Below, piece after piece: positions 1 to 8,481 of a stretch of 64,000 nt of DNA (positions within the stretch are counted from its first letter, which is position 1; each line of letters begins with the position of its first letter). The stretch lies in assembly GCF_001399685.1 (NCBI RefSeq), contig NZ_JTHN01000128.1, positions 21,221-85,220 of the forward strand. The letters run 5' to 3'. The notes below the pieces were generated by a model. That model did no database searches and was not told where the DNA came from. It saw nothing but the letters and a program-made list of their open reading frames with translations. A program made the translations under genes and the position numbers. Source of the stretch: Paenibacillus sp. A3. GTDB taxonomy: Bacteria; Bacillota; Bacilli; Paenibacillales; NBRC-103111.

Positions 1-83
1 CGTATGCGGACGCCATCTTAATCAAGGACCGGCTGGACGCCGTAGCCGGGCGGCTGACGGCGCTGCGGCAGGCAGCTCCTTAG
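1..83 (+). CDS. C-terminal end of an unidentified protein (cut by window start)
   Basis: The reading frame beginning at base 3 runs open from the window edge to a TAG at 81-83 and gives a 26-residue tail, beginning YADAILIKDRLDAVAGRL. The tail looks helical and is coding-like in composition. Too little is present to name the protein. The next gene has its own promoter, so this is probably the end of a separate transcription unit. Confidence 0.45.
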   Translation, partial: YADAILIKDRLDAVAGRLTALRQAAP

Positions 84-145
84 AAAAATTCTATTAAAGG
101 GATAGGAATAATGCTAGTTTTGCGATATAATCTGTGTGGGAAATC

Positions 146-175
146 TTGATTGTGAATGTGGATGTACGGTATACT
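146..175 (+). promoter_or_regulatory. Probable sigma-A promoter of the pyrophosphatase gene
   Basis: TTGATT at 146-151 and TATACT at 170-175 are separated by 18 bases, close to the vegetative consensus. They lie about 40 bases upstream of the ribosome binding site at 198-204, so a short untranslated leader is expected. Confidence 0.5.
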
Positions 176-211
176 TTTCTCGCCAAAACAAAACAAGTAA
201 GGAGAATAAGG

Positions 212-1144
212 ATGGATAAAGTACTTATTTTCGGACATAAGAACCCAGACACCGATACGATCTGTTCCGCCATTGCGTATGCGCATTTGAAAACTCAGCT
301 AGGCCAAAATGTCGAGCCTGTCCGCTTGGGCAGCGTGAATGGGGAAACCCAATACGCGCTCGACTACTTCAAAGCGGAAGCGCCGCGCCTCGTCGAGACG
401 GTAGCGAATGAAGCGAAAAACGTCATTCTGGTCGACCACAACGAACGTCAGCAAAGCGCGTCCGACATCGATCAGGTTCGCGTGCTGGAGGTCATCGACC
501 ACCACCGCATCGCCAACTTCGAGACAAGCGGCCCGCTCTACTACCGTGCCGAGCCGGTCGGCTGCACGGCGACGATTCTGAAAAAGCTGTACAAAGAAAA
601 CGGGGTCGCCATTCCGAAAGAAATCGCCGGTCTCATGCTGTCCGCGATCATTTCCGACTCACTCCTGTTCAAGTCGCCTACCTGCACGGAGGAAGACGTA
701 GCCGCTGCCCGCGAGCTGGCCGAAATCGCCAGCGTGAACGCCGATACCTACGGTCTGGAGATGCTCAAAGCCGGCGCCGATCTGAGCGACAAAACGATCG
801 CCCAACTGATCACGCTCGACGCCAAAGAGTTCCAAATGGGCAGCTACAAAGTGGAAATCGCCCAAGTGAACGCCGTCGACACAAACGACGTGCTGTCCCG
901 CCAAGCGGAGCTGGAAGCGGCGCTCTCCGGCATCATCGCGGAGAAAAACCTGGACCTGTTCCTCTTCGTCGTGACGGACATCCTGAACAACGATTCGATC
1001 GGCTTGGCCCTCGGCCGCGCCGCGCATGCCGTGGAGCAGGCGTACAACGTGAAGCTGGACGACAACAAAGCCGTGCTGAAAGGCGTCGTTTCCCGCAAAT
1101 CGCAAATCGTACCGGTGCTCACCGACACGTTCAACAAGCTGTAA
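212..1144 (+). CDS. ppaC: Manganese-dependent inorganic pyrophosphatase
   Basis: This is a family II (DHH superfamily) soluble pyrophosphatase, which hydrolyses PPi to two phosphates in the cytoplasm and pulls biosynthetic reactions forward. The N terminus [16 protein letters not shown] carries the GHKNPDTD metal-binding motif and the DHH signature appears in VIDHHRI around residue 96. The C-terminal DHHA2 region ends with the usual SRKSQIVP substrate-binding segment. Length (310 residues) matches the family. The open frame extends upstream to 134, but the ATG at 212 sits 8 bases after AAGGAGA and gives the canonical N terminus. The gene stands alone and is followed directly by an intrinsic terminator. 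Confidence 0.95.
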   Translation: MDKVLIFGHKNPDTDTICSAIAYAHLKTQLGQNVEPVRLGSVNGETQYALDYFKAEAPRLVETVANEAKNVILVDHNERQQSASDIDQVRVLEVIDHHRIANFETSGPLYYRAEPVGCTATILKKLYKENGVAIPKEIAGLMLSAIISDSLLFKSPTCTEEDVAAARELAEIASVNADTYGLEMLKAGADLSDKTIAQLITLDAKEFQMGSYKVEIAQVNAVDTNDVLSRQAELEAALSGIIAEKNLDLFLFVVTDILNNDSIGLALGRAAHAVEQAYNVKLDDNKAVLKGVVSRKSQIVPVLTDTFNKL

Positions 1145-1158
1145 TATAGGAAGAAAAC

Positions 1159-1195
1159 AAGGCCGCCGGCGCATCGCGCTTGGCGGCCTTTTATT
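1159..1195 (+). terminator. Intrinsic terminator after ppaC
   Basis: The stem AAGGCCGCC (1159-1167) pairs with GGCGGCCTT (1182-1190) and is followed by TTATT. It lies between ppaC and the convergent amidase gene and may serve both strands. Confidence 0.8.
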
Positions 1196-1223
1196 CCTCG
1201 GAAGCCATCGTGCTATGTTAGTT

Positions 1224-2258
1224 TCATTTTTGGTATTCGGCGTACCAGGCCTTCACGTAACGCATATAGGTCGTCCAATCCCAACCGGACCCCGGGTCGG
1301 TATGGGTCTGATTCGGGTACTCGCTATGCCCTTTGATGTGACTCCGATCGACCGGAATTCCATAGGTGTAGCACATGAGAGCCGCCAGCTTGGCCGACTG
1401 GTTGTACATGGTCGAGGTAAACCATTTTTTCGGATCGCTAACGTAGCCTTCATGCTCGATCCCGATGGTGTAGGAATTCGCGCTGCGGGCGTGATAGGCA
1501 ATATCTTTATCTTTGACCATCTGGGTAATTTCTCCGTCCGAGCTTCTTACGTAATAGTGCGCGGCCGAAGGCCCGTCATGCTTTTGCTGCGCCCAGCTGA
1601 TGGAGCCGGCGTAAGTGCCCTGCATGACGTGGATCGCCAGATGCGTAATGGTTCCGCGGCCGCGGTTTCCGGTTGCATAATTGGTAGGATGCGCCGCTTT
1701 CCAAATCGGCTTTACCACCGGCTTTCCGGCAAGCGCGGAAATGACGATTTCGTTTTTAATCGTTACCTTATTCCCCGAGGGAATAAACAGCTTGGAAGTG
1801 CCCAGCACTTGCTGAAGATAAGAGACGTTCAGCTCGTCATTTTCCGAGCCCAGATACATTTTGACGGCATTGGACCAGTCCGACAGATTAGGCGATTCCC
1901 GGAATTCGGGGTTGGCCGTTTTTTGAAAATCGGCAAGAAGCGCGGCCGCTCCCATAATGTTCGACTTATCGTCGGATTTCAGCAAATTGACGTCGAGTCC
2001 GGAAAGCTGTGACGCTTTCTCCAGCGTTTGCTTGACCGGATTGGAAACGAGGTTCATCATTCCGTAACCGTTTTCAAAACTGGGAAGGCCTTCATGGTTG
2101 CTTAGCCGCGATTCGGTCCAGCCGATGGCTATGAGCAAATCGCGGGGGACCTTATACTGCTTCGATGCTTCTTCGAATGCTGCCAATAAGGTGTCGGGCA
2201 CGACGTAAGCCTGTTCGTTAGTCAGCTTGGCTTCCGCGTCCAATTGCTGGAGCTCCAT
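1224..2258 (-). CDS. N-acetylmuramoyl-L-alanine amidase with a lysozyme-like N-terminal region
   Basis: The C-terminal half (about residues 185-340) is an Amidase_2/PGRP-type zinc amidase that cleaves the amide bond between muramic acid and the stem peptide. Visible ligands are the His of THLAIHVMQG, His in the AYHARSANSYTIGIEHEG region, and the GHSEYPNQTHTDPG segment. The N-terminal part (IGWTESRLSNHEG, then GYGMMNL) resembles a lytic-transglycosylase/goose-lysozyme fold with Glu as likely catalytic acid. The protein should be exported, yet this frame starts MELQQLD with no signal peptide and an in-frame stop just upstream. A good signal peptide with its own ribosome binding site lies in another frame at 2218-2373, so the gene is frameshifted (or misread) near 2258. 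It faces ppaC convergently. Confidence 0.85.
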   Translation of the reverse strand: MELQQLDAEAKLTNEQAYVVPDTLLAAFEEASKQYKVPRDLLIAIGWTESRLSNHEGLPSFENGYGMMNLVSNPVKQTLEKASQLSGLDVNLLKSDDKSNIMGAAALLADFQKTANPEFRESPNLSDWSNAVKMYLGSENDELNVSYLQQVLGTSKLFIPSGNKVTIKNEIVISALAGKPVVKPIWKAAHPTNYATGNRGRGTITHLAIHVMQGTYAGSISWAQQKHDGPSAAHYYVRSSDGEITQMVKDKDIAYHARSANSYTIGIEHEGYVSDPKKWFTSTMYNQSAKLAALMCYTYGIPVDRSHIKGHSEYPNQTHTDPGSGWDWTTYMRYVKAWYAEYQK

Positions 2259-2373
2259 GCCTTATTGGGCTGCCGCCGTTCTTTGCCGCTTCCTCCGCAT
2301 AGCTTGCCCATGGCACGCTGACCGCGAACAGTGCCGCCAAAGATAAAATACCTAGTACATGACGAGCCTTCAT
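2218..2373 (-). pseudogene. Out-of-frame signal peptide start of the amidase gene
   Basis: A 51-codon frame begins with ATG at 2373, 8 bases after AGGAGG. It encodes a classical signal peptide (MKARHVLGILSLAALF, then AVSVPWASYA, then EE), with probable cleavage after SYA. It then runs out of frame over the start of the amidase frame and stops at 2218. A single-base change around 2250-2265 would join it to the amidase domain. I read the two pieces as one gene broken by a frameshift or a base-call error. Confidence 0.7.
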
Positions 2374-2618
2374 TCGAGAACCCTCCTAAAAAATGGAATG
2401 AAATCCACTCTAATATTTAGGTGGAAAACTGCAAAAATCCTCCTTTTATTTCCAAATATTTCTTAATCCAGCGAATTTTCGACATCTTCCGTGCGTCATA
2501 ACGCCGTTTTTTTGCAGGATCATTCCTAATCCTCTGTGGGCGGGACCTTTATTATATAGTTGCCTTGTGCGCGGGATCAGATCGCACACCGATGACAATC
2601 CAAACCGAGGAGGAATGA

Positions 2619-3737
2619 ATGATGTTCGGTAAAAAAATAGCTGCAAGCGCGATCATGTTGTTTGCTTTAACTTCGGCCGTCGCTTTCGCCGATGACACGA
2701 CCCTGAAGGCGGGCGATGCGAAAGTCCGGGAAGACGCCCAAAAATTCGTTGTCGATTTTGTCGGGCAAGCTTATAAGCCTTACTACACGCTGAATACCAT
2801 CGACAGCGACATCTCCGAGTACTCGGTGAAAGACAATGTTCTGACGGCAAGAGTCGATATTTCTTTAAGCAAAACGTTAAAAGCCAAGTCGGTCGACGAA
2901 ATTCCTTACGTTAAAGGAATGAAGAGTCAATCCGCAGCATTAAAGCAAGCCAACGCGATCAGCGCGATGGAAACCGAGCAAGTCATCAGCGACCGGCTCA
3001 AAGACCTCGGCGAATATATCGGCACGGCAACGGAGCAGAACGACTCGTTCCGGCTCACAGCCAAAGTCGTCAACGGCGTCATCGATAACCAAAGCGCGAA
3101 GCTTGAATTTTTGAATTATATGGATTGGATTCCGGCGACCCATTTCATTCCTGAAACCGAGGAAACGATGATGAAGCATGGGCAGAAGGATTTGATGGAA
3201 GCGGTTACGACCAATCGGGCTTACACGGTGCGAAGCGCAGTCCAGCCTCAGGCCGCTTTTACGTACAACCGGATTGCGGCAAGAGATTATGCGAACAGGT
3301 ACACGTCTACGGTGACTAGCTCGCCTTACTACGATACAAGCAAGTGGAATAAAAACTACAAGTTTCATACGGAGAGCGGCGGGGTAGATTGCGCGAACTA
3401 TGTTTCCCAAGCGATGTATGCCGGTGGGATTCCGACGGACAGCACATGGAAGCCCGAGTCGATTGCCTGGGTGAACACAGGCCGCAATATTAGCAACGGC
3501 TTGGAAGATTACATGGTCCGCACCAAAAAATATTTCTACAAAACCACGAAAGCTACCACGCCGGCCGGCGGATTTATCAGCGCTTTGGATTACTCGCATG
3601 TAATGTTTGTCGTAGCTAACGATACCGTAACGATGCAATACAGCGCCCATACGAACGACAAATTGAAGGCTTCGTTCGCCAATTTCAGCGACAGCAAGTT
3701 TGAGTTCTTCTATATTAATTCGGCATATTTGCAGTAA
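2619..3737 (+). CDS. Secreted protein with C-terminal Amidase_6-type domain
   Basis: A 372-residue exported protein. The signal peptide MMFGKKIAASAIMLFALTSA ends near AFA-DD (about residue 24). An unassigned region of about 190 residues follows. The C-terminal 160 residues match the putative amidase/NlpC-P60-like Amidase_6 family: YNRIAARDYANRY, then GGVDCANYVSQAMYAGG with the likely catalytic Cys, then the SHVMF segment with the likely His. The substrate is unknown; peptidoglycan or peptides are plausible. GAGGAGG at 2607-2613 supports a start at 2619 or 2622. It is divergent from the other wall amidase. Confidence 0.75.
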   Translation: MMFGKKIAASAIMLFALTSAVAFADDTTLKAGDAKVREDAQKFVVDFVGQAYKPYYTLNTIDSDISEYSVKDNVLTARVDISLSKTLKAKSVDEIPYVKGMKSQSAALKQANAISAMETEQVISDRLKDLGEYIGTATEQNDSFRLTAKVVNGVIDNQSAKLEFLNYMDWIPATHFIPETEETMMKHGQKDLMEAVTTNRAYTVRSAVQPQAAFTYNRIAARDYANRYTSTVTSSPYYDTSKWNKNYKFHTESGGVDCANYVSQAMYAGGIPTDSTWKPESIAWVNTGRNISNGLEDYMVRTKKYFYKTTKATTPAGGFISALDYSHVMFVVANDTVTMQYSAHTNDKLKASFANFSDSKFEFFYINSAYLQ

Positions 3738-3856
3738 TGGCTAGGAGATCAGTCCGCGCACTGAAAGAGCAAGGCATCAAAACGGAGCCTGCCTTCGCCA
3801 AGGTTCCGGGAATGGAAGGCGATCCGTATGACGCCCTGCTTGGTTTTCTACACATG

Positions 3857-3886
3857 GGAATCCGATCTGAAATCGGGTTCCTTTTT
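3857..3886 (+). terminator. Intrinsic terminator after the Amidase_6 gene
   Basis: GGAATCCGAT (3857-3866) pairs with ATCGGGTTCC (3872-3881), with one G-T pair, and TTTTT follows. It sits between this gene and the convergent Lrp gene. Confidence 0.75.
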
Positions 3887-3891
3887 ACATT

Positions 3892-4326
3892 TCACTCAAG
3901 CGAAGGAATAAGATGTCTGGGACCGATAGGCGATGACATCACGATGAGGATCGTATACGTCCCGTATTTATCGCACTTGTTTCCAAACTCCTCAAGCGCG
4001 CGCGTGGAATCGGCCATCACTTTCAATAAGTAGTTATGTTCTCCGCTTGTGCGGTGGCATTCGACGACTTCGGGCGAGGAGCGGCAAAAGTCGAGAAAAG
4101 CATGACAATCCCTCGTACGGAACAGAATGTACGCGGCAGCGTGCTTACCGATTTTTTCCGGTGACACCATCGTCCGATATTCCTCGATGATCCCTTTTTC
4201 CTCCATACGCTTTACTCTTTCCGTTACCGCAGGCTGCGACAAGCCTACTTGCTTACCCAGCTCCGTCATCGAAATTCTCGCCTGACCTTGAAGATGGAAA
4301 AGAATTTGCTTATCTACGTGGTCCAT
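3892..4326 (-). CDS. Lrp/AsnC family transcriptional regulator
   Basis: A 144-residue protein of the usual Lrp length. The N-terminal helix-turn-helix (MDHVDKQILFHLQGQAR..., recognition helix near LSQPAVTERVKRMEEKG) is followed by a RAM ligand-binding domain ending in TYTILIVMSSPIG. Lrp-type proteins sense amino acids or related small molecules and bind DNA as oligomers. It is divergent from the serine hydrolase/MFS pair at 4490-6364, which makes that pair the likely target. The 160-base space holds AT-rich promoter-like sequence. Confidence 0.88.
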   Translation of the reverse strand: MDHVDKQILFHLQGQARISMTELGKQVGLSQPAVTERVKRMEEKGIIEEYRTMVSPEKIGKHAAAYILFRTRDCHAFLDFCRSSPEVVECHRTSGEHNYLLKVMADSTRALEEFGNKCDKYGTYTILIVMSSPIGPRHLIPSLE

Positions 4327-4489
4327 CGTGTTCCCTACCTTTTATATTTAAGGATTTCCCTTAAAACTCCCATGATTTCCTTCGTCCAAGGCATGAAATA
4401 ACATGATTGCCTTATGTAAATCAAGTCACTATATTTATATAATAAACTAACGATAGTAAAGTAATCAACACAGGAGAGGATGAATAGCA

Positions 4490-5221
4490 TTGCCTACATT
4501 GAAGGAACGTATTGATGAAGTCATCGACCGAACCATAGCCGAAAAAAGGCTGGTCGGTGCTGTTGTGAAAGTGGCGTTGGACGGAGAGCCCGTCTACAGC
4601 CGCGCTGCCGGTTTGGCCGATCGTGAGCGGGACCGACCCATGCAGGAAGATGCGTTGTTCCGGCTCGCGTCGGTATCCAAGCCTATCGTGTCGACGGCTG
4701 CCCTTGTACTTGTAGCGCAAGGCCGCCTTCAACTGGAGGATTCTGTCCACCGCTGGATGCCGACGTTTCGGCCGCGTCTGAACAATGGCGATTGCGCGGA
4801 GATTACGATTCGGCAGCTGTTGACGCATACGGCGGGATTGACTTACCGGCGGAGCTGGCATGGTCGGCAGTGCCGGCGATTTTATGCTGCTGCTGGAAGC
4901 CTTGCTGAAGGGCGGAGCCCCGCTGCTGCCGGAGCGTCTCGTCCGCGAGATGACCACCAATCAGATCGGTGAGCTGCCGATGGCTTATTGGCCTGGGCGA
5001 GGCTTCGGCCTGGCTTTACGCTGCTAAAGGACGCCGCTGCTGCAAGCACGCCGGAATCACCGGGAACGTGGCGTATGGGCGGCACGTACGGGCATTCGTG
5101 GTTTGTCGACCCGGCGCTCGGACTCAGCGTTGCGGCGTTTACCAATACGGCGTTGGAAGGCATGTCCGGCCTATTCACTGAAGAGCTCTGTGAAGCCGTC
5201 TATGCCGGGGTCCGGAAATGA
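4490..5221 (+). pseudogene. Serine hydrolase (beta-lactamase class C family), disrupted
   Basis: The N-terminal 110 residues are intact and carry the catalytic S-x-x-K motif (LASVSKPIV) and LLTHTAGLTY. Directly after this about 130-150 residues typical of the family are missing. The remaining coding is in shifted frames: one frame from about 4860 (MVGSAGDFMLLLEALLKGG, then REMTTNQIGELPM) and another from about 5010 (GFTLLKDAAAA, then GGTYGHSWFVDPALGLSV). The usual Tyr motif lies in the lost part. This is an internal deletion plus at least two frame changes, so no active enzyme is expected. Its stop overlaps the MFS start as ATGA, showing the two were once translationally coupled. Confidence 0.8.
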
Positions 5222-6364
5222 ATACAGTCCGGGCAACGCCGATATGGTTTATCGCACTCGGGTTATTCGGCTTGTATACCATCGAGTTCGGCGCTGTCGG
5301 CATTTTGCCCGCCATCATGGAACGATTCCACGTCGGCACGGCCCAGGCCGGCATGCTCGTTGGCGCCTTCGCCTTTGTCATTGCGCTGTTCGGCCCTTTC
5401 ATGGTCCTGATTCTTTCCAACCGTAATCGCAAACAGGTTCTGGTCCTGTGCTTGCTTATTTTCGCAGGGTGCAGCGCATTGTCGGCATTTACCGATCATT
5501 TCTACGTTTTGCTGGCGCTTCGCGTGATTCCGGCATTGTTTCATCCCGTGTTTTTTTCATTTTGCCTTTGTCGCAGTCGCTTCCCTGTATCCGGAGGAAC
5601 AAAGAGCTAACGCTTCCGCAAAAGCTTTTATCGGCACCAGCATGGGAATGGTGCTGGGAGTTCCTTTAACAACGTATATAGCGGATCAATTTTCATATGA
5701 GGCGTCTTTTCTTTTTTGCGCCATTGTTAATGGCATTGCTGCCGCCGGGATCGCGGTCATCCTTCCCAAAACATCCGCAGCGCCTAGAGTTAAGTACAGG
5801 GAGCAGCTCAGCATTTTGCGCATATGGTTAAGTATTGGCGCCGCGACTTTTCTTTTTGCCGCGATGTTTGCCGTCTACAGCTATTCTGCGGAATTCCTAG
5901 GACAAGTAATGGGGCTGCAGGAACGCATCCTCAGTATCATGCTTGTCGTTTTTGGAGTCGGTGGCGTAGCCGGCAATCTGCTCGCGGGGAAGCTGCTGGG
6001 AATGAACAGGCTGCGAACGACGCTCGTCCAGCCGTTCGTGCTTGCGATCGCTTATTTCCTGCTGGATTCGGGGGTAACCTCCCTCGTTCTCGTAACTGCC
6101 GTCATGCTTCTGTGGGGTGCCGCCCATACGAGCGGACTCATCGTAACCCAGACGCTGCTTACGTCGGAAGCTTCGGAAGCTCCTGAATTTGTGAATGCCT
6201 TGTACATCTCTTTCATCAATCTCGGCGTGTCCATCGGTTCGGCGGTTGGCGGGAGATTTATTGCTGCGGCAGGTATAGAGGGGAGCTTAAAGGGCGGAAT
6301 TCTTTTTATTGCATTGACGCTAGTGTCCATGGTTTTCAACATTTGGGTGAAAAGACGGGTTTAA
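5218..6364 (+). pseudogene. MFS transporter (AraJ/drug-efflux type), frameshifted
   Basis: Two frames together give a complete 12-helix major facilitator of about 382 residues. The first runs from ATG 5218 to about 5565 (IEFGAVGILPAIMERF, then GPFMVLILSNRNRKQV). The second continues as FAFVAVASLYPEEQRANA and runs to 6364. The switch lies at a T7 homopolymer (around 5551-5557), where one extra T explains the break. That makes a sequencing error possible, but the neighbouring decay makes a real mutation equally possible. Likely role is export of a small molecule, once co-translated with the serine hydrolase and under the divergent Lrp regulator. Confidence 0.75.
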
Positions 6365-6387
6365 CCGAAGTTTTTCGCGGATTACAA

Positions 6388-6513
6388 ATGCTTTACGCCT
6401 TAACCGAAGGGTTGTTTTTCTTCTTTCAACCCGTGGTTGGTACGTTGCTTGGATGGCTTATTTTAGAAGAGAAAACAGGTGTAACGTTAGTATCTAAAAA
6501 CTCCTTCATTTAG
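6388..6513 (+). pseudogene. Relic of an EamA/DMT transporter C-terminus
   Basis: A 41-residue frame contains FFFFQPVVGTLLGWLILEEK, which matches the conserved last-but-one membrane segment of EamA (drug/metabolite) transporters. No upstream remainder is present: the preceding 24 bases adjoin the MFS stop. The decamer TTAACCGAAG occurs at 6361 and again at 6401, which may mark the deletion event that left this tail. Confidence 0.5.
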
Positions 6514-6530
6514 GCTGAAGGGGTTTTGTT
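6499..6530 (+). terminator. Intrinsic terminator
   Basis: AACTCCTTCA (6499-6508) pairs with TGAAGGGGTT (6516-6525), followed by TTGTTTAT. It ends the MFS/relic transcript. Confidence 0.65.
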
Positions 6531-6672
6531 TATATTCGATAGAAGTGAATGGGAGGTTTTTACGAACTTATTCCTTCGGAAATTCCCTTCAAAATTTTGT
6601 TAAAGAATCCGATATATAAGGAAGCAGCCATATAAAAGGAAAGCAACATGTGTAAAAGAGGGGAGTATTGAG

Positions 6673-7230
6673 ATGTTTAATCGCAACAAAAGTGTTTTTT
6701 TGATTGGAATGGCCGTTGTAATGCTGTTCGTCAGTTCCGGATGTGCAAAAGAAAAAACCGATGAGGAAAAGCTGGCTGAGGCCATTCAGAAATCGATTGC
6801 GAACCCTGCTAATAAGGCGGATGCTTCTGCTAAAAAGGAAGAGCCTACAGTGGAGTCAAAACTGGCTGAGATTAGCAACTTTATAACCGGGACGATTTGG
6901 AACGAAGGATTCGTAGACATCAGTTGGTACAAAAGTGACGGTACTAGCAGTACAGGCAAGGAGTTAGACATAGATTTCACGATTGACCGACTTGGTAAAG
7001 CGATGGAGAAGAAAGCGGAATATGATGCTTATATAAAGGGATTGGATGCGAAGTATGATAATGTGAAGCAAGTATGGACTAAACTATCGGGTGAAACCGA
7101 TAACTTGTACAAACAGCTTAAGGAAAATAAGCCCCAAGCCAAAGACAAGAGTTATAAGTTTAATACGGGATTATTCGAGCAGTATAGTAAAGCTTTTAAA
7201 GATGATGTACAGGCGTTGAAGAAGAAATAA
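6673..7230 (+). CDS. Putative lipoprotein of unknown function
   Basis: A 185-residue protein with a type II signal peptide: positively charged start, hydrophobic stretch, and lipobox VSSGC at about residues 20-24. The mature part is highly charged and Lys/Glu/Asp-rich with helical segments, and shows no motif I recognise. Ribosome binding site AGGGGAG precedes the ATG. It is a monocistronic unit bounded by terminators on both sides. Expected location is the outer face of the membrane. Confidence 0.7.
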   Translation: MFNRNKSVFLIGMAVVMLFVSSGCAKEKTDEEKLAEAIQKSIANPANKADASAKKEEPTVESKLAEISNFITGTIWNEGFVDISWYKSDGTSSTGKELDIDFTIDRLGKAMEKKAEYDAYIKGLDAKYDNVKQVWTKLSGETDNLYKQLKENKPQAKDKSYKFNTGLFEQYSKAFKDDVQALKKK

Positions 7231-7285
7231 ATAGGATTTAAGGTGTCCAATAGAAATGAAGAAACCCTCGATAGAGGGAGTGTTG

Positions 7286-7334
7286 ACAAAGTGGTTTAAA
7301 GGGAATGAATCCCTCTAGACCACTTTGTTTTTTT
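7286..7334 (+). terminator. Intrinsic terminator after the lipoprotein gene
   Basis: A perfect 10-bp stem, ACAAAGTGGT (7286-7295) with ACCACTTTGT (7319-7328), is capped by an inner GGGA/TCCC pairing and followed by TTTTTT. Confidence 0.85.
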
Positions 7335-7470
7335 CATGCCGCGATACCTTCACTAGCAAAGAGATCATTTTTCTTTGGACTCCTGTAGCCTTCATTCAAA
7401 ACGATACATCTTTTGATCGCCTTATTGCTTTCCCCGGCTAAAAAATCTATAATGAAAGAAAAAATCAATA

Positions 7471-7493
7471 AAATAAGAACGTTGTTCTTATTT
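7471..7493 (+). promoter_or_regulatory. Operator of the IclR-family regulator (autoregulatory site)
   Basis: A perfect palindrome: AAATAAGAAC, spacer GTT, GTTCTTATTT, 24 bases upstream of the IclR start. Its core, AGAAC-N3-GTTCT, recurs in front of the MFS gene (8304-8319) and the amidohydrolase gene (11004-11019), so the three sites probably define one regulon. Confidence 0.7.
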
Positions 7494-7516
7494 ACGGAAC
7501 GAAAGGTTAGCTGCCC

Positions 7517-8287
7517 ATGGAAAACAATACGAAGAAAACGGCTGTTCTGGAGACCGGGGACCGGATTCTGAGAATGCTGGAATGCTTCACGATCGAGAAG
7601 CCCGAATGGGGAGTGACCGAGCTTAGCGAGCATCTGGGCCTGTACAAAAGCGTCGTTCACCGCATGCTGGTCACGTTGGAGAACCGCGGCTTCGTCACCC
7701 AAAATCCGCAGAGCCAAAAGTATATGCTCGGGATTAAGCTGTTCGAATTGGGCGTCGTCGTCGGAAATCAGATGAATTTGCGAACGGTTGCAAAGCCGGT
7801 CATGGAAGAGCTGTGCGAGAACACCAAAGAGACGGTCATGCTCATGATCGTTGACGGTCTGGAGGGCATTTGCGTCGAGAAGGTCGAAAGCACGCAAAGC
7901 GTACGGTACACGTCTCCCTTAGGCAAGAGGGTTCCGCTGCATGCAGGAGCCACCACCAAAATATTACTAGCTTATCTACCCGAAGACAATGTTAACAAAA
8001 CCATAGCTAAAGGTTTGCAAAAGTTTACGGACTATACGGTCAGTGACCCGGACGAGCTTCGGCAGCAGCTGCAGACGATCAGAAAACAAGGCTATTGCAT
8101 CTCGTCCAACGACTTCTCGCTGGGAGGCATGGGGATTGCCGTTCCGATCATGGATCATTCCGGGGAAGTTGTAGCCGGGTTGTCCATTTCCGGATTGGAG
8201 TTCCGGATGAACGATATTGCAGACAGCTTACTCCGGCAGTGCCAGGCCGCAGCGGACTCAATATCCAAGAGACTTGGCGCACGTTAA
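7517..8287 (+). CDS. IclR family transcriptional regulator
   Basis: A 256-residue regulator with an N-terminal winged helix (residues about 12-75, recognition region LGLYKSVVHRMLVTLENRG) and a C-terminal IclR effector domain (from about 85, including RYTSPLGKRVPLHAGATTK and the late SNDFSLGGMGIAVPI). The family senses small catabolic intermediates. It heads a co-oriented cluster with an MFS permease, a nucleoside hydrolase and an amidohydrolase. The shared palindromes point to control of that cluster and of itself. The ligand is probably a nucleoside or nucleobase (inference). Confidence 0.9.
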   Translation: MENNTKKTAVLETGDRILRMLECFTIEKPEWGVTELSEHLGLYKSVVHRMLVTLENRGFVTQNPQSQKYMLGIKLFELGVVVGNQMNLRTVAKPVMEELCENTKETVMLMIVDGLEGICVEKVESTQSVRYTSPLGKRVPLHAGATTKILLAYLPEDNVNKTIAKGLQKFTDYTVSDPDELRQQLQTIRKQGYCISSNDFSLGGMGIAVPIMDHSGEVVAGLSISGLEFRMNDIADSLLRQCQAAADSISKRLGAR

Positions 8288-8303
8288 TTTTTTTTAGACA
8301 TTT

Positions 8304-8337
8304 GGAAGAACGTTGTTCCGCATATGAGAACTATAAT
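8304..8337 (+). promoter_or_regulatory. Operator and promoter of the MFS/nucleoside hydrolase operon
   Basis: The IclR-type site (GGAAGAAC, GTT, GTTCC; 8304-8319) is followed by TATAAT at 8332-8337. The expected -35 position (8309-8314) falls inside the operator, so binding should block RNA polymerase. Confidence 0.55.
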
Positions 8338-8404
8338 TTTACCCGTTTGACAACGAAATATGATAGCGTTTTCTTGACTGAAACCAAGACAAGGAGGTGA
8401 TCCT

Positions 8405-8458
8405 ATGTCATATGCCCGGTATAGCGATGGCGCGGCGGCACGGATAGACGTTTTTTAA
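8405..8458 (+). CDS. Possible 17-residue leader peptide
   Basis: AAGGAGGTGATCC (8391-8403) is a full-length match to the 16S rRNA anti-Shine-Dalgarno tail, and it lies directly in front of ATG 8405. The frame encodes MSYARYSDGAAARIDVF and stops at 8458, 23 bases before the MFS start. It is too short to assign. It may be a translated leader of the permease gene, but the very strong site close to the start could also be unusually tight for initiation. Confidence 0.4.
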   Translation: MSYARYSDGAAARIDVF

Positions 8459-8481
8459 ACTTTATGGGGGAGTGAAAGAAC

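Noticed and set aside
3737..4033. 98-codon open frame overlapping the stop of the Amidase_6 gene
   Set aside because: It runs through the terminator and antisense into the Lrp gene and has no ribosome binding site; its first 40 codons might be a remnant but nothing is recognisable.
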